Source: Candidatus Thermodiscus eudorianus
Lineage (GTDB): Archaea; Thermoproteota; Thermoprotei_A; Sulfolobales; Acidilobaceae
Direction of reading: 5' to 3'
DNA length: 64,000 nt
Assembly: GCA_015521085.1 (NCBI GenBank)
Contig: WAOW01000005.1
Span: forward strand, 248,001 to 312,000
How positions within the stretch are numbered: position 1 is the stretch's first letter; each line of letters starts with the position of its first letter. The notes below the pieces were generated by a model. That model ran no database searches. It was not told the DNA's origin and was given only the letters and a program-made list of their open reading frames with translations. A program made the position numbers and the translations under genes. Shown one piece after another: positions 51,876 to 60,400 of the stretch.

Positions 51876-52673
51876 CTAGCCGATTCCACTGTATAGATCG
51901 GTTCTCCTCAGGCCGAGTAGCGGTAGGATTTCCCGGGCCCTCTCCAATTCCCTGGTGTCGATTCTAGCCTGGAGCACCTTCTCCCCGTATCCAGCCTCGG
52001 CAGTCACTACGCCAAGCGGGTCCACCACCATGCTCCTCCCAGTGAACCTTGACCCGTATAGTATGGGCGCGGCGATCCATATCGTGTTCTCATGGGCCCT
52101 AGCCTGGGCTAGAAAGCGGTATTGCTCCTCCTTCCCATGGCCAGTATACCATGCGCTCGGTATGACGACGATATCAGCCCCATTAAGGGCCTGATATCGG
52201 AGGATCTCGGGGAATCTTATCTCGAAGCAGATAGCCAGCCCGATCCGGAGACCACAGGCCTTTACCGGCTTGAATAGCCTCTCGCCCGGCGTGAACACGT
52301 CGCTCTCCCTGTAGCCTAGCGCGTCGAAGAGGTGGGTCTTCCTGTAGCTGGCTATGACCTCTCCGTGCTCGTCGAGTATGATGGCGGTGTTGTAGGGCTT
52401 GCCCCTAGAGTTCCGCTCTATGAGAGTGCCTATGATGCAGGAACCCTTACTGCGTGCTATCTCAGAGAGCCCCTCAACCCAGGGACCCTCCATAGTCTCG
52501 GCTATCCTGTTGAGCTCCTCCGCTTTGACGCCTGTGGGATCGTACATAGCGTATTCCGGCATGGCTATTATGCTGTTATCCGATATGCGAGTCGCTAGCC
52601 TTCGAACCGCCTTCAACGACTCCGCTTTATCTAGCCTGGCGTTGAGCTGTATTAGACCGATTGTGGCCTCCAC
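51876..52673 (-). CDS. Nitrilase-superfamily amidohydrolase
   Basis: 265 residues. The Glu-Lys-Cys triad is present: Glu in IAMPEYAMYD, Lys in YRKTHLFDA, Cys in IGLAICFEIRFPE. Carbon-nitrogen hydrolases of this size cleave amides such as omega-amides of dicarboxylates or carbamoyl compounds. Its position just upstream of an aminotransferase hints at an omega-amidase working on ketoglutaramate or similar; that is inference. One AGGGACCCT copy at 52481. Confidence 0.85.
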   Translation of the reverse strand: MEATIGLIQLNARLDKAESLKAVRRLATRISDNSIIAMPEYAMYDPTGVKAEELNRIAETMEGPWVEGLSEIARSKGSCIIGTLIERNSRGKPYNTAIILDEHGEVIASYRKTHLFDALGYRESDVFTPGERLFKPVKACGLRIGLAICFEIRFPEILRYQALNGADIVVIPSAWYTGHGKEEQYRFLAQARAHENTIWIAAPILYGSRFTGRSMVVDPLGVVTAEAGYGEKVLQARIDTRELERAREILPLLGLRRTDLYSGIG

Positions 52674-52773
52674 CGCGGTAGCACCGTGGCTGTATACTGG
52701 TCGTCCTCGAATTATTATAGGGGAGGTCTTGTCAAAATGTAGCCCGTGATATAGTCTAGCGGGCGGGCATAGC

Positions 52774-53253
52774 GTGAGGCTCTCTACACATATAGCGTTC
52801 GGCGTTGGAGTAGCTGGCGCGGCTTCCGCTTACCTTCTAGACTGTAGTATAACGTGCTGGATACTGTCATTGATTGCCTCGGCAACCGTAAATATCATGG
52901 TCGACATCATGGGCCACGACCACAGGCTCTTCAGACCCCCCGCGAGGACAAAGGTGACCCACAGCCTACCAGGGATAATCGGGATCTCCATCGCGGTGGC
53001 CTGGCTGATCCAAAGGGGCATCGCATCCCCATTACTCCCCCAGCCCTATAAGATCTACACCGCAACCATAATCGGGGGTCTCAGCCACTGGTTGCTAGAC
53101 GCTCTAAACCCAACGGGAGTATATGTCGTCAAGGGGAGGTTCCGCATAGCTAGGATCCCATACCACAGCCTAGCCGCTAATATGGTGCTCCAAATGATCG
53201 GGGGAGGCTTGCTGTTCTACTCTGCCATGAGATACTATGGCGTACCCGGCTGA
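52774..53253 (+). CDS. DUF1286-like membrane metal-dependent hydrolase homologue
   Basis: 159 residues. Two to four membrane helices with conserved His/Asp: STHIAFGVGVAG at the start, DIMGHDHRLF, ARTKVTHSLPG, and GGLSHWLLDALNPTG. This pattern is shared with the YdjM-like and DUF1286 membrane proteins, assigned as metal-dependent hydrolases; DUF1286 members also occur in crenarchaeal viruses. Activity is unproven. GTG start at 52774. The gene diverges from the nitrilase gene. Confidence 0.72.
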   Translation: MRLSTHIAFGVGVAGAASAYLLDCSITCWILSLIASATVNIMVDIMGHDHRLFRPPARTKVTHSLPGIIGISIAVAWLIQRGIASPLLPQPYKIYTATIIGGLSHWLLDALNPTGVYVVKGRFRIARIPYHSLAANMVLQMIGGGLLFYSAMRYYGVPG

Positions 53254-53290
53254 GTACTAGCCTTTATCAACCATCAAGCCCAACCCCAAC

Positions 53291-53309
53291 AATCCCCGGA
53301 GAGGGGATT
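53291..53309 (+). promoter_or_regulatory. Hairpin covering the MBL-hydrolase ribosome binding site
   Basis: AATCCCC-GGAGA-GGGGATT is a perfect 7-bp stem with a 5-nt loop, ending 6 nt before the TTG start at 53316. The purine-rich GAGGGGAT arm is the only ribosome-binding candidate, so the stem could limit translation. At growth temperatures near 90 degrees it may be open. Confidence 0.35.
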
Positions 53310-53315
53310 AGGACT

Positions 53316-54221
53316 TTGAAGTCTATAGTAGAGACAGTCGACGTGACACCCTCGGGGTGGGGCAGCGATCTTATAGCCTCCTATATAGTATCGGGGGATA
53401 AGACCGCCGTGATAGACACGGGGCCGGGGAACTCCTACGAAAGGCTGAAGCGCTCCCTGGAATCCCTCGGCATAGAGCCAGACTATGTAATACTAACCCA
53501 TATCCACCTAGACCACGGTGGGGCCTCGGGCCATATAGCCCGCGATTATCCCTCCGTAAAGATACTAGTACACCCCAAGGGGGCCAAGCACCTAGCCAAT
53601 CCCTCTAAGCTATGGAACTCCGCCAAGGTGGTACTAGGCCGGGTGGCCGAGATATACGGCGAGCCGGTGCCCGTTCCCAGCGAAAACATTGTAGCTGTAG
53701 AGGACGGCTACAGGCTAGACCTTGGAAGAGGGGTCTCGCTAGGGATATACCATACACCGGGGCACGCGAGCCACCACATGAGCATACTCCTTGAACCCGA
53801 GGGGGTGATCTTCACTGGCGACTCGGCCGGGGTATCGATAGTCATCGACGGCGTCAGGGTGGAGTTGCCAACTACTCCGCCGCCATTCCACCCAGGGCTC
53901 TACCTCAAGAGTCTTGAGAAGATGAAGGCGTTAAACCCTAGGAGGCCTGCCCCGGCACACTACGGGGTTAAGGACGAGGACGCGGTCGAGTATATCGACA
54001 GGGAGAAAAGACGGTTATCAAGCTGGTACGAGATAGTCCGCGAGACCGTGAAGCAGGGGATAGTGGACGTCGGCGGAGTGGCAGAGGTGCTAGCCTCCAG
54101 GAATAGCGATGCTAACAGGGCATTCAACCACTCGAACCCCATCGTCAAAGAGGTATTCTATATGGGCACTGTATGGGGGCTAGTCGAGACCGCTAAAAAA
54201 GAGCTAGGTTTAGAGGGCTGA
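53316..54221 (+). CDS. Metallo-beta-lactamase-fold hydrolase
   Basis: 301 residues. The metal motif is LTHIHLDHGGASG (HxHxDH), with further ligands in TPGHASHHMS (His), FTGDSAG (Asp) and APAHYGVKD (His). The C-terminal 90 residues are helical (EKRRLSSWYEIVRETVKQG) as in the family of RNase Z-unrelated, glyoxalase-II-like hydrolases. Substrate unknown; a thioester is possible. TTG start at 53316, preceded by the hairpin listed separately. Confidence 0.85.
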   Translation: MKSIVETVDVTPSGWGSDLIASYIVSGDKTAVIDTGPGNSYERLKRSLESLGIEPDYVILTHIHLDHGGASGHIARDYPSVKILVHPKGAKHLANPSKLWNSAKVVLGRVAEIYGEPVPVPSENIVAVEDGYRLDLGRGVSLGIYHTPGHASHHMSILLEPEGVIFTGDSAGVSIVIDGVRVELPTTPPPFHPGLYLKSLEKMKALNPRRPAPAHYGVKDEDAVEYIDREKRRLSSWYEIVRETVKQGIVDVGGVAEVLASRNSDANRAFNHSNPIVKEVFYMGTVWGLVETAKKELGLEG

Positions 54222-54229
54222 AGCCCCTC

Positions 54230-54562
54230 CTAGCCCTTGAGCGACGCTACTATATAAGAGAGGGCCGCTGGGACGATCAGGTGGTAGCTGAACGCTACGA
54301 GCACCGTCACGGGGCCCCCGATCCCAGCGAGTATCCTCACGCCATCGACTCCACCAGCCACCCCCAACAGTAACACGTACCCGGCCAGTCCTGCTAGGAA
54401 GCCCACTAGAGCCGCATCTCTAGCCCCGATTCTACCGGCAAGTACGACTGCCGCCACTAGCACCGGGGCCGCTATTAGGCCATAGGCTGGCGGCAGCATT
54501 AAGCCAAACATGTAGGCTATGGTAGCTACAAGCCATGATATCCCAAGCCTTGACCCACTCAT
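54230..54562 (-). CDS. Small membrane protein downstream of the penicillin-amidase homologue
   Basis: 110 residues with about four hydrophobic helices (WLVATIAYMFGLMLP, LIAAPVLVAAVVLAG, ALVGFLAGLAGYVLLLG, VTVLVAFSYHLIVP). No known family. It begins 6 nt after the acylase stop on the same strand, so it is co-transcribed. It might be an anchor or transporter component but there is no direct evidence. Confidence 0.6.
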   Translation of the reverse strand: MSGSRLGISWLVATIAYMFGLMLPPAYGLIAAPVLVAAVVLAGRIGARDAALVGFLAGLAGYVLLLGVAGGVDGVRILAGIGGPVTVLVAFSYHLIVPAALSYIVASLKG

Positions 54563-54568
54563 CGCGCA

Positions 54569-57133
54569 TCACCCTTCGCGATCGAATACGAGGCTAGGCC
54601 CTTGGTACGCGTTGGGCCCCAAGCCCAGAGTGTAGTAAAGGTACTCGCCCCGTGTCCAGTAGTACAGGTATATGTCCTGGTAGTGCTTGCTGAAGGGGTT
54701 CCCACTCTCCCCGCCTGGAAGCGATATCATGTAGCCCGTACTGGATAAATCGACTATTTGCCTGATGCTTGGTCCATGGGTCACCGGCATGCCCTGGCTT
54801 GCATCGACTACAGTTGGCCTGGCAACGTTTATACTATAGGGGCCGCCGCTGGCTGGGACCCTCTTGTAGTCGAGTATCTGGAAGGCTGGATGCTCTACCA
54901 GGTAGTAGTGTATGTCTCCGTACCTCCACTGGCGGTAGTCGCTGGTGCCGAAGTACCTGGATAGAAGCTTTAGGGCGTCGTCGAGGCTAGCCTCTGCTAG
55001 GCCCTTGAGGTCTCCGCCCGGTATGAGGCTTAACGCGTACTCGTCGCCCTTGGCGGCGGCCTTCACTATGCTTAGCAAGTAGTGGAATCTCAGGAAGCCG
55101 AGGTCTTTCTCATCGCCGTATAGGTGTTTCCACACGTTCTTGTGGAAGGAGTAGATCCACGCCACGGCTATAGCTGGCTGGAACTCGTCCTTATCCATGT
55201 TTGGCCCTTCTGCGGCGAGCCAGGCCTTGAGGATCTCCGCGTACTCGCCGCTAGCGTAGGGTAGTATGGCGGTTTCGAGGTAGTCCTCTACGCTCAAGTC
55301 GTAGTAGTCGGTCTGTATACTCTTCATCTCGTCAATGGTGACTACGCCGTCAGCCAGCGCCTCCGTGAGTAGCTCCTTTATCCTCTCCTCCCTATATCGA
55401 TCAGCGTAATGCCATCCTATGAAGTCCCCGCAGCTCCCGTCGAAGGGCTTGCTGTTCGCCGTCGCTATGAAGGGGATCGGTGGGTTGTAGAGGATGGGCA
55501 ACTCCTCCTTGGGCATGTACCCGGTCCATTCGCCCTCGCCCCTACTGCCGTTAAATGGTATGTAGCCCTTGTTGACCAGCTTGCCCATGTCGACTCCGGC
55601 TACAACCACATCGTCCAGCAGCACCGGCAGGTTGTCTCTCACGGGGTACGCGCCGACAGGACTATACGCGAAGTCTCCCTGGTCGTCGGCTACAACTAGG
55701 TTCTGGATGGGCACGTGGAACCATCTCTGCGCGGTTATAGCCTCTCTCACGCTAGACGCATTGTTTAGCTCCACGAAGAACTCTAGTTCGAAGCTGACGT
55801 CGAGCCCGGTCCAGGCCACGGCATACCTGGTGCCATCGCGCTCTAGGACGGGTCCATGTATGGTCCTCAGCACTGTGATCTCGCGCTTCTCGTAGGTCCT
55901 CTTGATTGGGTTGTAGACTAGGATTGTCTCGCTAGTCTTATTGGCGTCTAGCCACTCGCCCCTGTAGTAGTACTTGTCCCCCCTCCAGACGTAATAGTAG
56001 TAGTCTGTGAAGTCTCCCATAACATTCGTAAAGGCCCAGGCCAAATGCTGGTTCCTCCCTATCACTACCAGCGGGGTCCCTGGGAAGAGGGCGCCGATGC
56101 TCTTGAAGCTGGGAGTGTTTATCTCGGCTAGGAACCATATGGGGGGAACGCTCAACTGCAGGTGGGGGTCGTTGGCGAGCAGGGGCTTACCGGTTTCGCT
56201 CACGCTACCGTTGACGACCCAGTTGTTCGAGGCTAACCCCATTGCCGCTACAGACCATAGTCCCCTGACCTCGTCGATCCATTTTAGAACAGGGTCCACG
56301 TCTGGTAGGGTGTACTTATCGCCTGGCACTGTCGACAGCTTCTTCCTGGAGGAGTAGTCGTAGGCGTTAGGCTTGGATGAGACCTGGCCCCACTTGGTGG
56401 CGTAACTACACTTGGCCTGGACGCTCGTCCCCCTCCAGTAGGGTATATCCATGTACGCTATTATCCTGGGCCCCCATTTCTCGACAAGTTTGCCTAGCAC
56501 CAGGTCCTCATCGTTCCACGCTAGACCTAGGGCTATTACGCGTGCAATCGATAGCGTGTCTATGGGCCTCCAGTGGACCGGCTTTAACCCCAGGACCCTG
56601 TACTCGACTGGAAGCAGGTTGTTCTCGATGGCATAGTCTATGTAGCTGTTGACTCCGGCCGAGTAGGCCAGGAGCAGATCCTCCAGCTTCTGGAGTTCGG
56701 GCCTCTCCACTATCTGCTTCCACGTCTCCTCTAGGACGTGGTTCAACCCTATACTCCTAATGAACACGTCATTATCATAGCCGGGCTCCCCTACGAGGGC
56801 CGAGAGGTTCCCTTCCCCGATTCTCCTCAGGAGGTCCATTTGGAAGAGGCGCATGCTAGCGGTGACCCAGCCCATGGCGTACACTCCGGCTTCATCCGTA
56901 GTTGCATAGATGTGGGGTATTCCATGCTCGTCCCAGACGACCGTTGCATTACCCACGACGAGTATATTGTGCTCTCCCGATGGAGGGCTGGCTGCAAGGC
57001 CTGCCCCTGTCACCCCATGGTAAGGGTCTAGGAAGGACTGGAGTACGGGTGCGATGTATGGTAGTGCCATGAAGGCTATAGCTATCACTCCAACGAGAAC
57101 TATCTTACCCTTTTTAGCCAATCCAGGAGTCAC
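54569..57133 (-). CDS. Penicillin amidase (S45, Ntn-hydrolase) family protein
   Basis: 854 residues. An N-terminal anchor (IVLVGVIAIAFMALPYIAPVL) puts it outside the membrane. The alpha chain (WDEHGIPHIYATTDEAG, MGWVTASMRLFQMDLLRRIGEG) is followed by a linker and the beta chain starting at the predicted nucleophile S302 in GLASNNWVVNG; family members normally have Gly before this Ser, here Ala. NDPHLQLSVPPIWF and PIQNLVVADDQGDFAY carry the His and Asn of the active site. Bacterial relatives cleave amide side chains of beta-lactams or acyl-homoserine lactones; the archaeal substrate is unknown, perhaps an N-acyl amino acid or peptide cap. Confidence 0.87.
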   Translation of the reverse strand: MTPGLAKKGKIVLVGVIAIAFMALPYIAPVLQSFLDPYHGVTGAGLAASPPSGEHNILVVGNATVVWDEHGIPHIYATTDEAGVYAMGWVTASMRLFQMDLLRRIGEGNLSALVGEPGYDNDVFIRSIGLNHVLEETWKQIVERPELQKLEDLLLAYSAGVNSYIDYAIENNLLPVEYRVLGLKPVHWRPIDTLSIARVIALGLAWNDEDLVLGKLVEKWGPRIIAYMDIPYWRGTSVQAKCSYATKWGQVSSKPNAYDYSSRKKLSTVPGDKYTLPDVDPVLKWIDEVRGLWSVAAMGLASNNWVVNGSVSETGKPLLANDPHLQLSVPPIWFLAEINTPSFKSIGALFPGTPLVVIGRNQHLAWAFTNVMGDFTDYYYYVWRGDKYYYRGEWLDANKTSETILVYNPIKRTYEKREITVLRTIHGPVLERDGTRYAVAWTGLDVSFELEFFVELNNASSVREAITAQRWFHVPIQNLVVADDQGDFAYSPVGAYPVRDNLPVLLDDVVVAGVDMGKLVNKGYIPFNGSRGEGEWTGYMPKEELPILYNPPIPFIATANSKPFDGSCGDFIGWHYADRYREERIKELLTEALADGVVTIDEMKSIQTDYYDLSVEDYLETAILPYASGEYAEILKAWLAAEGPNMDKDEFQPAIAVAWIYSFHKNVWKHLYGDEKDLGFLRFHYLLSIVKAAAKGDEYALSLIPGGDLKGLAEASLDDALKLLSRYFGTSDYRQWRYGDIHYYLVEHPAFQILDYKRVPASGGPYSINVARPTVVDASQGMPVTHGPSIRQIVDLSSTGYMISLPGGESGNPFSKHYQDIYLYYWTRGEYLYYTLGLGPNAYQGPSLVFDREG

Positions 57134-57240
57134 CGGTGATATGACATTGTCGTCGCGGCTGATAATAAGGCTTGATTACCAAGCCATTAGGGCGTTACAG
57201 TGGAAAGGAGGTATTTTTAGAGAAGTGGGGTTGGCCCTGG

Positions 57241-59304
57241 CTATTTTGCAATGATTATCTCCACCCCGGGCAGGAGTACCGGTTCGAAGGGCTTTCCAGT
57301 GCCAGAGTAGAACTTGCTGAAGTACTCGTAGAAGTGGAGCCTCATGCTGTGGGCAAACGCTATAATCGCCTCTAACGCGGCGACCATTAGGTTCCCGAAG
57401 GCGTAGACGAGTGCTCCTAGGAATATAGCTACCGCTGCCGGCAGCATAGTGGTCCCGGCGATGGCATAGTATAGTTCGGTGAAGCCTAGCATGAGCCCGG
57501 AGTGGGCCAGGCCGAGGCCCATGATTCTAAGGAAGCTTGGGATGTTGCCGAGAGCCATCAGGAACATCTCGTAGACTCCCATGAAGCTCTCGCCCAGGCC
57601 GTGTAGGAAGCTCTCGCCCTCCAGGGCCAGCCCAATGGGCTCGCCTATCAGCTTCCAGAGCATCGCCACTACGGCTCCATAGAACGTTATAGCCTGGATG
57701 ATGCCGCCGCTCCCCTTCTGGAAGATCGCCTGGTTGAGTATGCTTCCCCCCTCGCTGGCGCTCGCGGTCACGAGGAACGGTAGCGTCGCTGAGAAGAAGA
57801 ACAGGAATACGGGTAGCTTGCTTAGGACCGCCCCTATCTTGTCTCCCTTCAGGAACGCATCGACTACCCCAAGGAAGGTGCCTAGGGTCAGCATGAAGGC
57901 GGCTATCCACAGGGCTATACTCAGGGTGTTGAATATCAGCTGCCTCACCACCTCCTGGCCTAGGTGCTCTTCAACGGCCAGTGTCGCCTGGGCCAGTGGA
58001 GGCGTCTCGAAGCCTAGCTTGTGCCAGAAGTCTAGGAGCCCGACCTTGGCGGCGACGAGGGATCCGAAGAACTCCCCTGCTAGGAACCCTGTGACCATGC
58101 TGGCGGCTCCGAGCACGGAGAGGATGAATCTCCAGTTGGCGTCCTTGTTCCTGAGATACCATTGGGCGAAGAGGAGCACGAGCAGCCCGTGGCCCATGTC
58201 GGGGAACATCAATGCGAATATGAGCGGGAATGTTATCGCCATGAAGATCGTTGGGACGATCTCGTCAGCGTCGGGCTCTCCGTACATTCTAACTATCATG
58301 TGGAAGGGCTTCAGGAACCTGGGCATCTCTATCTTTGTGGGCACCTTCTTGGCGGCCCTCTTAACCCCCAGGCTCAATACTATGAAGGCGCCGTTCAGGG
58401 CTTCATCGAGTATCTTCCTAAACTTCCTCGAATCGGCCTTGTCGACGAAGCCCCTGAACATGGCCATAGTCTTTGTAAAGACCGTGTTCGCGAGGAGCCT
58501 TGAGGCCTCTCTCAGCGCGTAGACGAGCGTGTAGTACTTGTCTAGCTCGCTCTTGCGCGAGCGCAGGGCGCTTACTATCTCGTCTGCCTCCTTCTGGAGC
58601 CTCTCTATCTCCGAGACCAGGGCCGCGTACGCCTTGCTCGGCTCTCCGGGTAGCTCCTCTGGGATCGAGATTGGGGTCCACTTGAACTGCCTCATGGATG
58701 CGAGGAACTTCCTCACCCTACCGGGGTCTCCGGCCACGGCCACGACCGCTATCTCCTCGGTCGGCGTCTCGACCGCCGCTATAACGCCGTGCTTCTCGGC
58801 CGACCTTCTAACGGCCTCTACGAGGTTCTCCCCGGTTATGTATCCTATGGCGTAGCCTATGAAGCTGAGCGCAGTCGCACTCCTCACATCAGCGTCTACA
58901 TCCTTGACTAATTCCAGCACGGATTTGAGGGCCTCGTACTCCTTGATCTTAGTCTCTATAGCCGTTAGCCTCTGGACGCCCCTCTCGTATTCCCTCTCAA
59001 GGTCTCTATACTCCTCCTGTAGCTTCTCGAAGGCCTCCTCCCACCCGCCGGCCTTGAGCCGGAGCCCCTGGACCGTGGAGGGCTCTATTCCAAGTACCTT
59101 ATAGTAGGATTGGAGCCTGCTGAGCTTCTCGTTGACCCTAGCGTAGAAGCTCCTGTACTTCCTGGAGACGTAGCCCCCCTTAACCTCCCGCGGAGGCTCG
59201 TCGACGTGGAGTATGCCTGCCGTAGCCAGCGCCGCGACTGCCTTGTCATAGAGCGATATGGGCACGCTCGCCAGCACTTCCTCGATCCTTCTCGGCAGCA
59301 GCAA
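57241..59304 (-). CDS. atpI: A-type ATP synthase subunit I (subunit a)
   Basis: 687 residues. The N-terminal half is a coiled-coil stator arm (LQEEYRDLEREYERGVQRL, LVSEIERLQKEADEIVSALRS); the C-terminal half has about eight membrane helices with the proton path, including FPDMGHGLLVLLF and the Arg/Glu-rich SFMGVYEMFLMALGNIPSFLRIMGLGLAH (core: GNIPSFLRIMG). It is on the opposite strand from the F-E-A-B genes and diverges from atpF; in most archaea it heads the same operon. Subunits D, C and K are not seen here. Confidence 0.93.
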   Translation of the reverse strand: MLLPRRIEEVLASVPISLYDKAVAALATAGILHVDEPPREVKGGYVSRKYRSFYARVNEKLSRLQSYYKVLGIEPSTVQGLRLKAGGWEEAFEKLQEEYRDLEREYERGVQRLTAIETKIKEYEALKSVLELVKDVDADVRSATALSFIGYAIGYITGENLVEAVRRSAEKHGVIAAVETPTEEIAVVAVAGDPGRVRKFLASMRQFKWTPISIPEELPGEPSKAYAALVSEIERLQKEADEIVSALRSRKSELDKYYTLVYALREASRLLANTVFTKTMAMFRGFVDKADSRKFRKILDEALNGAFIVLSLGVKRAAKKVPTKIEMPRFLKPFHMIVRMYGEPDADEIVPTIFMAITFPLIFALMFPDMGHGLLVLLFAQWYLRNKDANWRFILSVLGAASMVTGFLAGEFFGSLVAAKVGLLDFWHKLGFETPPLAQATLAVEEHLGQEVVRQLIFNTLSIALWIAAFMLTLGTFLGVVDAFLKGDKIGAVLSKLPVFLFFFSATLPFLVTASASEGGSILNQAIFQKGSGGIIQAITFYGAVVAMLWKLIGEPIGLALEGESFLHGLGESFMGVYEMFLMALGNIPSFLRIMGLGLAHSGLMLGFTELYYAIAGTTMLPAAVAIFLGALVYAFGNLMVAALEAIIAFAHSMRLHFYEYFSKFYSGTGKPFEPVLLPGVEIIIAK

Positions 59305-59432
59305 TCGCCTGGCACCCCATACTACCAGTTAAGCCCATGGCCTCTAAGGCCTTCTCCCAGATTATTAACGATACTAGTCCCCACTACTTTAAAACAGGGA
59401 TCGGAGCACGGATCTGTTATGGGAGGTACGCT

Positions 59433-59750
59433 TTGAGTGATAAGGCGGAGATGGGCACTATAGTCGTGGTCTCCGATAGTGTAAACGCGCCGCTCTTTAG
59501 GAGCGTGGGCTTCACGGTATACGAGGCCCGGGATAAGAAGGACTTGCTAGACACTATCAACTACGCAATGCAGAAGGAGCAGAACGCCAAGCTCCTGATA
59601 GTCCTGAAACACCTAGTGGAGGACGAGGACAAGCTAAGGAGGCAGGTCGACCAGTATGATGTAACGCTCCTAATACTCCCGACCCGGTGGGCAAAGGCCG
59701 AGCCCATTAACGTTGATAAACTACTTGCAAAAGCCCTAGGACTGGGATAA
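59433..59750 (+). CDS. atpF: A-type ATP synthase subunit F
   Basis: About 105 residues, the usual size. Typical subunit F pattern: TIVVVSDSVNAPLFRSVGFTVYEA, LLIVLKHLV, and a C-terminal YDVTLLILPTRW. Subunit F sits in the central stalk and regulates rotation. The TTG at 59433 is chosen: GGGAGG lies just upstream, while reading from 59337 would add 32 residues without family match. Followed after 15 nt by subunit E. Confidence 0.88.
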   Translation: MSDKAEMGTIVVVSDSVNAPLFRSVGFTVYEARDKKDLLDTINYAMQKEQNAKLLIVLKHLVEDEDKLRRQVDQYDVTLLILPTRWAKAEPINVDKLLAKALGLG

Positions 59751-59765
59751 CGGAAGTGGTGGGGC

Positions 59766-60368
59766 ATGGCGATCACAGGTAATCCTGAAAAAGTCGCCAG
59801 AGAGGCCGTCGAGAGAGAGCTTGAGAAGGCCATCAAACAGCTAAGCGAAGCCAAGGCTGCAGCCGAGAAGCTGATCAGGGACTCCTACACCTCCAACCTC
59901 AGGGAGGCCGAGAAGAAGCTCAAGGAGGAGTTCGCCAGGGCCGAGGAGCAGCTTAAGAGCCTGATATCAGTATTGGAGTTGGAGCTGAAATCCAAGGTCT
60001 CAGAGGCCAAGAACAAGTATATCGACGAGGTACTGGAGAAGGCTAAGGCCAGGATCAAGGAGGCCAAGAGAGGAGCCGACTGGTACAATAGCTACATGGA
60101 GAACATCATAAAGAAGCTCTCCGGAGAAGTCGAGAGCGAGATGATGGTATTAACCGCTCCAGAAGACCGCGAGCTGGTACAGGGCCTCCTAGAAAAGTAT
60201 GGCGGTGGAAAACTCAAGTTGTCCGAGGACGCCGTTGACATCCTCGGCGGGATCATAGCGGTATCCCCAGACGGGTCTACTAGAGTCGATTACAGCCTCG
60301 ACCTCCTCGTCAAGATGGAGGAGTACAGGCTCAGGGGCGTGGCCTCGAAGGTATTGTTTAAAGAGTAG
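59766..60368 (+). CDS. atpE: A-type ATP synthase subunit E
   Basis: 200 residues. A long charged coiled coil (REAVERELEKAIKQLSEAKAA, EAEKKLKEEFARAEEQLK) followed by a globular C-terminal domain with the subunit-E blocks ELVQGLLEKYG, DILGGIIAVSPDGSTRVDYSLD. It forms the peripheral stalk with subunit H. ATG start at 59766 behind GGTGGGG. The name follows archaeal use: this is the stalk subunit, not the bacterial c subunit. Confidence 0.92.
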   Translation: MAITGNPEKVAREAVERELEKAIKQLSEAKAAAEKLIRDSYTSNLREAEKKLKEEFARAEEQLKSLISVLELELKSKVSEAKNKYIDEVLEKAKARIKEAKRGADWYNSYMENIIKKLSGEVESEMMVLTAPEDRELVQGLLEKYGGGKLKLSEDAVDILGGIIAVSPDGSTRVDYSLDLLVKMEEYRLRGVASKVLFKE

Positions 60369-60400
60369 GTTAGGCCCCGGTTAATGGAGGGAGGAGAGAT

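Noticed and set aside
57698-58522. Long open frame (274 codons) on the plus strand opposite atpI
   Set aside because: It lies entirely within the clearly real subunit I gene, has no family match and a composition expected from the reverse of Ala/Leu-rich membrane helices.
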